In this document: positions 55,893 to 64,000 of the stretch, piece by piece
Layout of the letters: each line of letters opens with the position of its first letter
How positions within the stretch are numbered: the first letter of the stretch is position 1
NCBI RefSeq assembly: GCF_007748175.1
Contig: NZ_CP037422.1
Span: 3,955,020-4,019,019 of the forward strand
Source: Gimesia aquarii
Lineage (GTDB): Bacteria; Planctomycetota; Planctomycetia; Planctomycetales; Planctomycetaceae
Direction of reading: 5' to 3'
DNA: 64,000 bases
Program-made: the position numbers and the translations under genes
Notes under the pieces: model-generated
Told to the model about the DNA's origin: nothing
Databases searched by the model: none
What the model saw: only the letters and a program-made list of their open reading frames with translations

Positions 55893-55914
55893 ATTTTAAA
55901 TGAGGAAAGAATTC

Positions 55915-56880
55915 ATGAACCATTATGCTGTATTTGCTATGACAATAGCATTTGGAATTTCTACAGTGATTATCGCAAGAAATTCTCTTGCTGATAATAA
56001 TTATAGTCAGAATCGGTTAGTAGCTATCAATTACGGTGTAACTCAAGCTGGTAACCTGGATGATAAAACGACCGGAGCTAATATTCGCGCAAGCAAATTG
56101 TTAGGTATGAATATCCTGAATTCAAAAGGGAAAAACGTTGGTGAAATCAATGACATTTTGCTCAATGCTACCACAGGTAAAGTTAACTACGTTGCTGTGA
56201 CATACGGAGGACTTCTGGGTGTTGGCAGTAAAATGTTCGCTATTCCATACAAAGCCTTCCAATACAGGCAAAACCCAAACGATAAGAACGAATACGCGTT
56301 AATGCTCAATGTAACTCAAAAACAACTTGAAGGAGCCAAAGGCTTTGATGATCAACATTGGCCCAACTTTGCTGATTCAAAATTCACTCACGAACTGGAC
56401 CACCGGTATGGAGTGAAGCGAAACAAAAAAGCTCATGATCTGAGCCGGTCAAAAGCAGGTCAATTGGACGATAAAACGACCGGAGCCAACATTCGTTTCA
56501 GTCAGATGACTGGTATGAATATCTATAACTCAAAAGGAAAAAATGTTGGTGAAATTAACGACATCGTACTCAACGCTTCGACTGGTAAGATTAACTACGC
56601 TGCCGTCACATATGGAGGATTTTTGGGCGTTGGCAACAAAATGTTTGCTGTTCCGTTCAAAGCTTTCAAGGTTCAACGAAGTAAAAAAGACCAGGACAAG
56701 TATTTGTTAGTACTGAATGTCACAGAAAAACAACTTGAAGGGGCAAAAGGTTTCGACGAAAAACACTGGCCCAACTTCGCTGACCCCGATTTTAATAAAG
56801 AACTCTTTGAACGGTATGGAGTAAAGATAAATGTAGGTGGAATTGATGTAGAAGTTGACACTAAAAACAACAATAACTAG
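55915..56880 (+). CDS. Exported protein with tandem-duplicated PRC-barrel domain
   Basis: A 321-residue protein with an N-terminal export signal (VFAMTIAFGISTVIIA). Two copies of a unit of about 130 residues are nearly identical: LDDKTTGANIRASKLLGMNI..SKGKNVGEINDILLNATTGK and LDDKTTGANIRFSQMTGMNI..SKGKNVGEINDIVLNASTGK, each ending in KQLEGAKGF and HWPNFAD. This is a recent duplication. AGGAAAG supports the ATG at 55915; an ATG five codons earlier overlaps that site. The C-terminus IDVEVDTKNNNN echoes the small lipoprotein. A strong terminator follows. Confidence 0.9.
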   Translation: MNHYAVFAMTIAFGISTVIIARNSLADNNYSQNRLVAINYGVTQAGNLDDKTTGANIRASKLLGMNILNSKGKNVGEINDILLNATTGKVNYVAVTYGGLLGVGSKMFAIPYKAFQYRQNPNDKNEYALMLNVTQKQLEGAKGFDDQHWPNFADSKFTHELDHRYGVKRNKKAHDLSRSKAGQLDDKTTGANIRFSQMTGMNIYNSKGKNVGEINDIVLNASTGKINYAAVTYGGFLGVGNKMFAVPFKAFKVQRSKKDQDKYLLVLNVTEKQLEGAKGFDEKHWPNFADPDFNKELFERYGVKINVGGIDVEVDTKNNNN

Positions 56881-56925
56881 GAAACCAGAACTAGAAGGCC
56901 AGCTCGAAAGAGTTCGGGTTCTGGG

Positions 56926-56965
56926 CGCTGCGGGTTGCTATGTGGGCAACTCGTAGCGTTTTTTT
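56926..56965 (+). terminator. Intrinsic terminator after the tandem PRC-barrel gene
   Basis: CGCTGCGGGTTGC (56926-56938) pairs with GCAACTCGTAGCG (56946-56958) with two G-T pairs, followed by seven T. Confidence 0.88.
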
Positions 56966-57158
56966 ATGTTTATCGTTAAGATAAAGTTTCAAATAATTCG
57001 CTTCATACCAGTGCATTGTGATTCATTCTAAAGAGTGATAGAAAAGATATCTCCTCATAAATGAATCTCGATAACCTGTGCGGCCTTTCACTTTCATGCA
57101 GAAGGTTGCCTGAAATTGAGACTATGATTTCTAACTTCATGCAGAACCAGGGCAAAAC

Positions 57159-58571
57159 ATGAAAGCACGGCTCATCAATATCTGGGATTCGTTTCGCAGT
57201 AGTTTCTGGTTTATACCGACTCTGATGGCTTTACTGGCAATTGCTCTCGCTGAAGGAACAAACCAGATTGATCAGTTGCTGGCTTCGTCACATCATACGA
57301 TTGAATTTCTCTCAACAACTGCACTAGCAGCACGTTCCACACTCTCGTCAGTAGCCGGAGCCACAATTGCCCTGGCTGGCGTTGTGTTTTCAATCACAGT
57401 TGTCACACTTTCTATCGCATCATCCCAATATGGTTCACGGCTGGTTCGTAATGTGATGACAGACAGCATTGCTGATATCGTCATTGGACAATACGTAGGG
57501 ACAAGTCTTTACTGTCTCTTGATATTACGAACTGTGCGTGATCCGGATTATTCATCGACCCCGTTTACTCCACATGTCGGTACCGCAGTTGGTTTAGCCT
57601 TGGGGCTGATCTGTATGGGAATGTTAATCTGGTTTATTCACCACGTCGCGACAGCGATCCAAGCTCCGAAATTGATTGAAGCGGTCTCGAAAGACTTAAA
57701 CAGTACTATTGATCGACTGTTTCCTGAACGCGTTGGGGAACATCATGAAGACGACGTTCATACAAATTCGGCCCCCGAAGAGATACTTTCCGAGCTCAGA
57801 GATACACATATTGTCATTCCCGCAGCTTTAGAAGGTTATATTGAAGGCATCGACGGCGATAGTCTCATCGCCCTGGCAACAAAAATGAATGGGCTTATAG
57901 AATTGAACTGTAAACCCGGTAATTTTATCACGAAACAACAGACTTTGGCTCGAGTCTGGTCATACGATTCTGACGAAAAATGCACTGAGAATGAAGAGAT
58001 GCTCATGACGTCAGTCAATCGTGTCATCATTATCGGCTCTACGCGAACACCACGCCAGGACATCAGTTATGCCGCTTTAGAATTGGTCGAAGTTGCGGTA
58101 CGGGCACTCTCCCCAGGAATTAATGATCCTTTTACAGCAATGAATTGTATTGATCGGCTCGGCGGTGCTCTTGGAAAGCTTGCCAAACGCCCCATTCCTA
58201 CGCTGATACGAAGAGATCAAGATTCAATTCCGCGCGTAATTGTCACAACCGCAGATGGATTTCCAGAAGTTTTGCATGACTCATTCAACCTGGTACGCCA
58301 ATATGGGGCCAGTTGTGTTGCGGTTTCGCTCCGCATTTTGGAATCTCTGACTGGGATCGCCAGTCATTTAAAACGGAGAGAGGATATTGATGCTATTCGC
58401 CAGCAAGCAGAGTCACTCAAAGTTGTATTTGAAAAAAACAACATCGCAAAGACTGATCGTGAAGATTTTGCAGACCGTTATCATCAGTTAGACGAGGTTT
58501 TGAATTCTACACTGGAGTTGTTTTCGCATTTGAGCAAAAACCATAATGCAAATAACGATTCAAATAATTAG
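57159..58571 (+). CDS. DUF2254 membrane protein
   Basis: A 470-residue protein of the DUF2254 family. Four membrane segments occupy about residues 18-170, with STLSSVAGATIALAGVVFSITVVTLSIASSQYGSRL typical. The cytoplasmic half contains YIEGIDGDSLIALATKMNG and ALSPGINDPFTAMNCIDRL, also family hallmarks. Members are associated with envelope stress or osmotic adaptation, but the activity is unknown. It converges with the ANTAR gene 39 bases away. Confidence 0.92.
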   Translation: MKARLINIWDSFRSSFWFIPTLMALLAIALAEGTNQIDQLLASSHHTIEFLSTTALAARSTLSSVAGATIALAGVVFSITVVTLSIASSQYGSRLVRNVMTDSIADIVIGQYVGTSLYCLLILRTVRDPDYSSTPFTPHVGTAVGLALGLICMGMLIWFIHHVATAIQAPKLIEAVSKDLNSTIDRLFPERVGEHHEDDVHTNSAPEEILSELRDTHIVIPAALEGYIEGIDGDSLIALATKMNGLIELNCKPGNFITKQQTLARVWSYDSDEKCTENEEMLMTSVNRVIIIGSTRTPRQDISYAALELVEVAVRALSPGINDPFTAMNCIDRLGGALGKLAKRPIPTLIRRDQDSIPRVIVTTADGFPEVLHDSFNLVRQYGASCVAVSLRILESLTGIASHLKRREDIDAIRQQAESLKVVFEKNNIAKTDREDFADRYHQLDEVLNSTLELFSHLSKNHNANNDSNN

Positions 58572-58610
58572 ACGAGTAAACTTTTCTTACCAAATGCAAT
58601 CTAAGGTAAT

Positions 58611-59219
58611 TCAGTCGTTCGAAACAATATCTAAGGCACCCTCGGCATGAATGATCGCCTGAGCAATATCAATGAGCTTCATGCGTTTGTTACTAGCTAA
58701 TTTTTGCAGTTGCCTGAACGCATCTCCTTCATTCAAACTAGCAGACTTCATCAGAATGCCTTTTGCTCGTTCAATTACTTTCCGATCTATTAACGCTATT
58801 CGCAAGTCTTGATTTTCTTTACGGAGTTCAGCAAATTCTTCGAAACGTCGATAAACCAGTAAAATCGTTGGCCCTAAATCCTGCTCACAGAGAGGCTCGA
58901 CCATCCACGCCATAATATGGTCGAGCGCTGCAGCCTCAACCAGTTCCAAGTCTGTTTTCGGAGTCACTATAATTCCAGGAACCGGATTCTCTTTTCCAAT
59001 CAAGGTCAGTGCCCGAATACCGTCCATGTCAGGCATATGCACCCCACTAATAACTAAATCAGGCTCATGTTTCTCACACGCTTTAATAATATCTTCTCCC
59101 GACTGAACCAAGTCTACAATCTGATGATCAAGCTCCTGTACGGCTTGATCAAGTGTAGATAAAGTTTCAGGATTGCTATGGGCAATCAAGATTTCAAGAG
59201 ATTCTGTTTCTATATTCAT
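58611..59219 (-). CDS. ANTAR regulator with degenerate receiver domain
   Basis: A 202-residue protein. Residues 8-118 have a receiver fold but lack its chemistry: the acidic pair is His14/Ser15, the phospho-acceptor position is Gly59 (LVISGVHMP), and the usual Lys is Glu108 (VEPL). Thr86 is kept. The C-terminal ANTAR domain (about 130-190, IDRKVIERAKGILM..EGDAFRQLQKLAS) binds paired hairpins in nascent mRNA and prevents termination. Signalling must be by partner binding or ligand rather than phosphorylation. Confidence 0.92.
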   Translation of the reverse strand: MNIETESLEILIAHSNPETLSTLDQAVQELDHQIVDLVQSGEDIIKACEKHEPDLVISGVHMPDMDGIRALTLIGKENPVPGIIVTPKTDLELVEAAALDHIMAWMVEPLCEQDLGPTILLVYRRFEEFAELRKENQDLRIALIDRKVIERAKGILMKSASLNEGDAFRQLQKLASNKRMKLIDIAQAIIHAEGALDIVSND

Positions 59220-59379
59220 TTGATCTCACTATTGTTTGAATCACACAATATTCTGAAAGCAAGCAGATATTATTAAATCAAATCATAGTCCGATATGCTA
59301 GATCATGAATAATATTATTAAATGAAATCTCAGGCTCTTTTATTTTGATTTTCCAGTGTATTCAAAATATTCCGGATCT

Positions 59380-59404
59380 ATATCACATAGATATTCTGTG
59401 ATAT
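59380..59404. promoter_or_regulatory. Palindrome upstream of the ANTAR gene
   Basis: ATATCACA (59380-59387) and TGTGATAT (59397-59404) form a perfect inverted repeat with a 9-base spacer, about 160 bases upstream of the ANTAR start. It could be an operator for a dimeric regulator. It is also between this gene and the glycine-zipper gene's terminator. Confidence 0.4.
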
Positions 59405-59487
59405 CCACCAGCAAGATGCTCATGTTAGGTTCTACTCGTCAATAAAATATGAAACTAACCGAAGTAAAAATAAGCATCGTCGGCGCA

Positions 59488-59526
59488 TAAAAAAGACAGA
59501 TCAGCAGAGGGCCTCCCGCTGATCTG
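59488..59526 (-). terminator. Intrinsic terminator after the glycine-zipper gene
   Basis: On the minus strand CAGATCAGC (59526-59518) pairs with GCTGATCTG (59505-59497), with extra CCTCC-type pairing in the loop, followed by a T run (59494-59488). Confidence 0.87.
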
Positions 59527-59597
59527 CCTTGAACATAATACTTAACTCTGTCATTAAGTATTACATATCAAAAACTTTTTGCTGTTACTCAACTTAT

Positions 59598-60632
59598 TTA
59601 GTCTGCAATCTGAGCACCGATTCCAGCACCAATAGCAGCCCCACGATTACCACCAATGGCTCCCCCAATCTGAGCACCTACAGCGGCACCTTGTCGACGT
59701 GCACTTCCGCGATTGCCAAAGTTCCTGCGACCATGATTCCACTGACCACGGTGACCACGGTTGTTGAAACCACGGTTATAGTTAAAACGATTACCATACC
59801 AGTTACGATTATTATTCCAGTTGCCATAATATCCGTTTCCACGATTGTAGAATCTACGGTTTCCATAGCTGTTGTCGTAATAATAGTCAGTGTCATCGTA
59901 GTAGTAACTACCATCAGTCTGGTAGTCTTCATATTCGTCACCCTGTTCCTGATAGTAATCCTGTTCTCTCGATTGCTTTGGATTACGATAAGTTACAGGG
60001 TCAAATGGTTCCCATACTCCGTTGTTGTCAATCAGCCATTGGTCATTCTCTGTCTTGTACCACCAATGGCCGTTGTGGTAACGATAACGAGCACGTGTTT
60101 CATCATCAATGTCTAAATGAGCTGTTCCCTGACGGACCATCGCGTCAATTTGAAAGTTGCCCTGCCCTTTTAAATTTGGACGATTACCGTTTGTAATTGG
60201 TCGATTCGTCTTGCGACGTGTTGGTACATCTACATCCGCACCACCGTGAACCCTGGCTTTCGCACCTGCATTTTTCTGACCTCGTTTAATCGCTCCGTCC
60301 ACACTGTTTGTGTTCGTAGGAGGTGGGGGCGTGACACCAGGTGTATTCGTTTTTCCCCGCGATTTGATTCTAGCATCGACGTTAGAATCAAGCTTGGTAT
60401 TAGTATCGAGCTTTGTATCGGATTTCATTTTTGACTTAGCCCCCTGTCGCGTTTTCACACGATCTGTAACAGCATCGGTCACATTCGATTTGGATTTAAT
60501 CTGAGCATTGGAATTTGCTTTCGATTCGAGTTGAGCACCAGGGCTTTCAACTGGAATCTGAGCAGATAATAGGGCTGGGCTGATTCCCAAAATTGCTGCT
60601 GCGGTTAATAGTTTTACACTGCGGCGTAACAT
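59598..60632 (-). CDS. Secreted glycine-zipper protein with Asn/Tyr/Arg-rich core
   Basis: A 344-residue protein with a signal peptide (LLTAAAILGISPALLSA). Residues 30-110 are Lys/Ser/Thr-rich. About 165-205 hold RYHNGHWWYKTENDQWLIDNNGVWEPF, a Trp-rich motif of unknown function. The next stretch is Tyr/Asp- and then Asn/Arg/Gly-rich. The last 30 residues (GAAVGAQIGGAIGGNRGAAIGAGIGAQI) are a glycine zipper, which may insert into membranes. AAGGAG eight bases before the ATG fixes the start. A sigma-54-type promoter lies upstream. Confidence 0.85.
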   Translation of the reverse strand: MLRRSVKLLTAAAILGISPALLSAQIPVESPGAQLESKANSNAQIKSKSNVTDAVTDRVKTRQGAKSKMKSDTKLDTNTKLDSNVDARIKSRGKTNTPGVTPPPPTNTNSVDGAIKRGQKNAGAKARVHGGADVDVPTRRKTNRPITNGNRPNLKGQGNFQIDAMVRQGTAHLDIDDETRARYRYHNGHWWYKTENDQWLIDNNGVWEPFDPVTYRNPKQSREQDYYQEQGDEYEDYQTDGSYYYDDTDYYYDNSYGNRRFYNRGNGYYGNWNNNRNWYGNRFNYNRGFNNRGHRGQWNHGRRNFGNRGSARRQGAAVGAQIGGAIGGNRGAAIGAGIGAQIAD

Positions 60633-60694
60633 CTAAATTTCTCCTTTGCATGTTTAATAAAAATGGTTATTTCCTGGCCATAATTAGTTAAAAA

Positions 60695-60711
60695 AGCAAA
60701 GACCATGCCAA
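60695..60711 (-). promoter_or_regulatory. Candidate sigma-54 promoter of the glycine-zipper gene
   Basis: TTGGCATGGTCTTTGCT on the minus strand matches the sigma-54 consensus at every specified position but one; GG and GC are ten bases apart. The predicted start near 60684 gives a leader of about 52 bases. I do not see the ferritin-type palindrome further upstream. Confidence 0.65.
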
Positions 60712-61012
60712 TTTGAATAAAAGTATTGGACTCCTTAAAACCCCGACATTTCGCCTGTTTTTTGCTCGTTAAAATCTATCAGATCGCGTTTTTATTGGCG
60801 GGTCAGCGGACACATTGATCTGAAAACTTCCAGAGGTACTTTCAGTTACCACTTATCGGAGAATGAACCTTGTTCTAAAGGGTAATCCTTGTTACGTTGT
60901 CCATCGTGAGCACTATGCTGTGGCTAAGTGTCGTTCCCCGAAATGCACTCGTAGCTAACTAATCAGTAATTTGGATAGAAATCTGAGGATCATTGAACGA
61001 GTCGATTCTTAA
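60712..61012. other. Divergent promoter region
   Basis: About 300 bases between the sigma-54-type promoter and the phosphodiesterase gene start. No gene seen. Sites for the activator would be expected here but no palindrome like that at ferritin is present. Confidence 0.5.
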
Positions 61013-62569
61013 ATGAAAAAAGTGTTACTAATCATCATCGATGCGTTGGCGACCCGCGTTGTGCTGCCAGCATTACAAGACGGAAAACTGCCAAATATCC
61101 AAAAGCTCGTTGACCTAGGCTCATTAATTCCAGAATGTACGTCAATCTTCCCTTCAATTACTCCCGCAGCAACTTGCTCGATTGTGACAGGGGCTTATCC
61201 TTTCGAACATGGCATATCAGGGGCCTATTGGTATGACACTAATTCAGATGAAATTGCCTATTTCGGTTCAGATTTGCCAGCCATTATAAACGAAGGCATG
61301 GACCGCTACATCAACGATTTTCAAGTCAAGTTGAACATGGATCGTTTACAAATCCCTACACTCTTCGAAAGGATCGAACAACATGGTGCTTTGCGCGACG
61401 CGGTAGTGAACTTCATGTGGTATCGCGGGACGGTTGAGCATGAAACGACAACTCCTGCGCTTCTAAAGCTGACCCCTGGAGTTTCTTTAGCAAGTAGTAT
61501 GCGTGGCCCTCATAGCATGTTTCTTGGAGATTTTGTTTCTACTCCTCTTTATGGTACTGCCCTTTCTGCACGTGGAGGTTTATCACGTCGTTTCGGATTT
61601 CATGATGAAGCCACTGCGGATTATCTTCTGGCACTTGCAGAACAGAACGCCCTGCCAGATTTCACTTTGGCCTATTTCCCTAACAACGATTTCGATAGCC
61701 ATGCTGAAGGACCAGAGAATGCGCTTCCCACCTTACAAGCCTTTGATGAGCATTTAGGACAACTATTCGAAACACAAGGTGGAATTGAAAAAATGCTGGA
61801 GGAGTTCGCCATTTTGATTACGGGTGACCATTCTCAAAGTGACCTGGATGAGAATCCAGCCGTTGACCTCAATGAAGTGCTTGAGAAATTTCCATTAGTT
61901 GAAGCAGGCAAGCCATGGGAAGCCCATGAGGATATGAAAGTCTGCCCGAATATGCGGTCGGCTCAAATCTATATGCGACCAGAACTTTGGACGCGCCGCA
62001 CAGAAGTCATTGACTGCCTGCTGAAGTGCAACGATATTGACCAAGTCATCTGGTCAGACCATGAAAGTGGACTAAATGACGCTAAAAAAGCAGCATTTCA
62101 TGTTCATACGCAAGACCGAGGTCGATTGGTATTCCAACCCGCACTTGAAAAACAGGGAAATGCCGTCGATTGCTATGGAACCCCCTGGGTCTGGAAAGGA
62201 GATTTATCTGCAGTCGATGCTCAAGTTACTTCAAATAGTGAGATTCAATTTGGTGATTACCCAAATGCGTTTGAGCGTATTGCCACGAGTTTTTCTGAAA
62301 ATACAGGAAACCTTTGGGTCACGGCTCGACTTGGAAAAGAGTTTTGTCTCCCAACGATGAAATGTAATCTGGCTGGATCGCACGGTTCCCTGCACTACTT
62401 AGATTCGACAGCACCATTAATTGCAGCAGGGTTGCCAAGTCAATTCGAACTACGAAGCTCGCTACGAATTATTGATATCGCGCCCATTTGCCTACAACTC
62501 CTTAGTCTCGAGTCTCCACGAATTCCTGGAGTCAGTGCGATCATGAATTCCATAGATCGCTCATCATGA
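61013..62569 (+). CDS. Alkaline-phosphatase-superfamily phosphodiesterase
   Basis: A 518-residue protein related to the type I phosphodiesterase/nucleotide pyrophosphatase family. KKVLLIIIDALATR holds the first metal-binding Asp; FPSITPAATCSIVTG the nucleophile Thr and neighbouring residues; YFPNNDFDSHAEGP and ITGDHSQSD add Asp/His ligands; and AGSHGSLHYLD the last His. No signal peptide is evident, so a cytoplasmic location is likely. Substrate unknown: candidates are nucleotides, phospholipid head groups or phosphonates. Confidence 0.88.
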   Translation: MKKVLLIIIDALATRVVLPALQDGKLPNIQKLVDLGSLIPECTSIFPSITPAATCSIVTGAYPFEHGISGAYWYDTNSDEIAYFGSDLPAIINEGMDRYINDFQVKLNMDRLQIPTLFERIEQHGALRDAVVNFMWYRGTVEHETTTPALLKLTPGVSLASSMRGPHSMFLGDFVSTPLYGTALSARGGLSRRFGFHDEATADYLLALAEQNALPDFTLAYFPNNDFDSHAEGPENALPTLQAFDEHLGQLFETQGGIEKMLEEFAILITGDHSQSDLDENPAVDLNEVLEKFPLVEAGKPWEAHEDMKVCPNMRSAQIYMRPELWTRRTEVIDCLLKCNDIDQVIWSDHESGLNDAKKAAFHVHTQDRGRLVFQPALEKQGNAVDCYGTPWVWKGDLSAVDAQVTSNSEIQFGDYPNAFERIATSFSENTGNLWVTARLGKEFCLPTMKCNLAGSHGSLHYLDSTAPLIAAGLPSQFELRSSLRIIDIAPICLQLLSLESPRIPGVSAIMNSIDRSS

Positions 62570-62589
62570 GTTCAGATTTCTCTTTCAAG

Positions 62590-63813
62590 CTAACCTGAGA
62601 GAACACGCGAAACAGGTTGGAGCGACTTGAAATGGTCGCAAGAAATTTTAATCATTCCAATCAGTGGGACTGCAAGCAAAATACCGGCAACTCCCCATGC
62701 CCATCCCCAAAAAACAATACAAATAAAGACTAATGCGGGGTTCAGTTTCATTGATCGACCGAGAATCATCGGCGTAATAACATTTCCTTCTAAAGTATTG
62801 ATGAATGCATAAATCAACGGACCAATCGCAGCTTCTGCAGGCGTGGGAAGATACACAACACCAATCAAAAATACGATTGCTGCACCAACAAAAGGTCCGA
62901 CAAAAGGAATAAAATTAAGCGTCGCTGCCATGATCCCCAGCAGAAAGGGATCGGGAAGGCCCAATGCAGCCAACACTGTTCCAATCATGATGCCTAGACC
63001 AATATTGATCATCGTGATAGTGATCAGATAACGAGAAATTCCCATTTCTACGTTTCGTATCATCGTAACGAAACCACGCTTATTTTTAAGATTAGGAATT
63101 AATTCTACGACAGAATTTAAAATCCGATGCCCCATTGCCAAGAGCAGATAAACCAGAACTACCGTAATGGTTGCTCCTGCCAAAAAATTGAGCGTAGAAC
63201 TCAATAAATAACTCGTAACAGCCGGTTGTTGCACGGCAACTTTTACAACATCATCTTTTTCTGATCCCGTAGCGATCTTTGAAACTTGTTCTGAGGCTTC
63301 GTCAATCTTATCAACAGGATCTGTTAAGAATCGTAGTTTTTGTTCTGCTTTGCGAAATGTAGTCGGGGCATCAGCAATCCAATCGGAAATGGGGTCCGCA
63401 AGAAAGTAACTTGCCAGTCCAACTACACTACCTAGCGTAATGACTACCATCCCAGCGGCAATTGATTCTGTAACAAAACGAATCCTACATAGAAAACGAA
63501 CTAATGGGGCCAGCAAAAAAAATAACACTAAGGCAAGCGCCATTGGTATTAGAATCGCTCTGGTAAAGTAGAGCGCGTGTACAACTCCCAAAGTGGCAAG
63601 AATAATCAGTGAGAAACGACCATAAGGGCTGACAACAATTTTCTCAGCAATTGTGATTTCGTCTTGAACACCCTCGAATGATTCCGGATTTTTGATTGAA
63701 TTGGAATCTTGTTCGGTGTCAGTATTGTCAGTAATTCTGTTATTTTCGCCGCTATGAATTTTTTGTCGAGATAGATTATGCCTAGGCACTGGCAAGTCTC
63801 CATTGTGAATCAT
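62590..63813 (-). CDS. AI-2E family transporter (TqsA/PerM-like)
   Basis: A 407-residue polytopic protein of the AI-2E transporter family. After an 80-residue polar N-terminal extension come seven to eight membrane segments. The family blocks are GLPDPFLLGIMAATLNFIPFVGPFVGAAIVF and ALIYAFINTLEGNVITPMILGRSMKLNPALVFICIVFWGWAWGVAGILLAVPLIGMIKI. Members export small molecules or act as Na+/H+ antiporters; the substrate is not predictable. The gene for a small membrane-anchored protein ends 67 bases upstream on the same strand, so the two may form an operon. Confidence 0.92.
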   Translation of the reverse strand: MIHNGDLPVPRHNLSRQKIHSGENNRITDNTDTEQDSNSIKNPESFEGVQDEITIAEKIVVSPYGRFSLIILATLGVVHALYFTRAILIPMALALVLFFLLAPLVRFLCRIRFVTESIAAGMVVITLGSVVGLASYFLADPISDWIADAPTTFRKAEQKLRFLTDPVDKIDEASEQVSKIATGSEKDDVVKVAVQQPAVTSYLLSSTLNFLAGATITVVLVYLLLAMGHRILNSVVELIPNLKNKRGFVTMIRNVEMGISRYLITITMINIGLGIMIGTVLAALGLPDPFLLGIMAATLNFIPFVGPFVGAAIVFLIGVVYLPTPAEAAIGPLIYAFINTLEGNVITPMILGRSMKLNPALVFICIVFWGWAWGVAGILLAVPLIGMIKISCDHFKSLQPVSRVLSG

Positions 63814-63880
63814 TCATTCAAACAATGCGCTGAATAGTTGGTTCAAAAGACCAACATCAGTCTTCGTCATCATTCATTTA

Positions 63881-64000
63881 TTACCAGGGCTTTAATTTCC
63901 AACCAACGATAAACCCGATCCCAAAACACCATAAAGCGGCAGTTCCAGGGTTCTGACGTGCGTAAGTCTGGACATAGTCAACAATATCATCAACAGGTTG
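63881..64000 (-). CDS. C-terminal end of a small membrane-anchored protein (ElaB/DUF883-like), partial
   Basis: The last 39 codons of a gene that enters from beyond the window. VDDIVDYVQTYARQNPGTAALWCFGIGFIVGWKLKPW shows an amphipathic stretch followed by one C-terminal membrane helix. The pattern -YVQ-ARQNPG-A---GIGFIVGW resembles the tail of ElaB/YqjD/DUF883 ribosome-associated stress proteins. The assignment rests on this short piece only. Confidence 0.55.
   Translation of the reverse strand, partial: QPVDDIVDYVQTYARQNPGTAALWCFGIGFIVGWKLKPW

Overview
The window comes from a planctomycete, most likely a Gimesia-like member of the Planctomycetaceae. The evidence is a DUF1501 Tat-exported protein, a DUF1559 protein with a prepilin-type N-terminus, a formylglycine sulfatase, small lipoproteins with a carboxypeptidase-regulatory-like fold, glycine-rich secreted proteins, and an rRNA locus without a 16S gene upstream. 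Base composition looks moderately AT-rich by eye. No species is assigned.

Layout. 1-2.0 kb: the 5' part of a 23S rRNA gene with tRNA-Ala and tRNA-Ile ahead of it, all on the minus strand and with no 16S gene upstream. 2.2-3.1 kb: two small secreted cysteine-rich proteins, one built of CC pairs at heptad spacing, closed by a terminator. 3.2-5.9 kb: a divergent carbohydrate deacetylase and sialate O-acetylesterase pair. 6.7-12.3 kb: CorA, a short BLUF photoreceptor, DUF1501, a small membrane protein, a DUF2071-like protein and a lipoprotein. 12.8 kb: a DUF1559 protein. 13.9-16.8 kb: a RimB-RimK-deacylase cassette. 17.2-24 kb: a PDZ protein, an N-carbamoyl-D-amino-acid hydrolase-like enzyme, a sulfatase, a glycine-rich protein and a SnoaL-like protein. 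24-39 kb: MprF overlapping a GlgX-type debranching enzyme, a flavin monooxygenase, a squalene-cyclase-like protein with one CxxCH, DUF6159, a phosphodiesterase, a BTRD1/beta-lactamase fusion, an esterase and a beta-helix protein.

39.6-44.1 kb is a small integrative element at tRNA-Arg(TCG). It carries a tyrosine recombinase, an excisionase-like protein and an IS transposase. To its right lies a degenerate tandem copy of its right end, and between the two copies is the C-terminal stump of an M81 (MlrC-type) peptidase gene.

44.2-64 kb is an envelope and stress gene island. Its genes are a TrkA-C membrane protein, MscS, Pmp3, ferritin, a hybrid histidine kinase with receivers and an Hpt domain, two small membrane proteins (one DUF1328), a sigma-54 response regulator with an intact GAFTGA loop, PRC-barrel proteins, a lipoprotein, CsbD, DUF2254, an ANTAR protein with a degenerate receiver, a glycine-zipper protein, a phosphodiesterase, an AI-2E family transporter and the end of a small membrane-anchored protein.

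The main new proposal concerns this island. Three of its genes (ferritin, DUF1328, glycine-zipper) have upstream sequences that match the -24/-12 sigma-54 promoter, with GG and GC ten bases apart. The ferritin promoter also has two tandem 17-bp palindromes about 130-150 bp further upstream, as expected for an enhancer. The resident kinase and sigma-54 activator may therefore control a local stress regulon. A candidate small RNA with its own promoter and strong terminator lies next to the activator gene. The promoter and regulon calls were made by eye and have not been tested.
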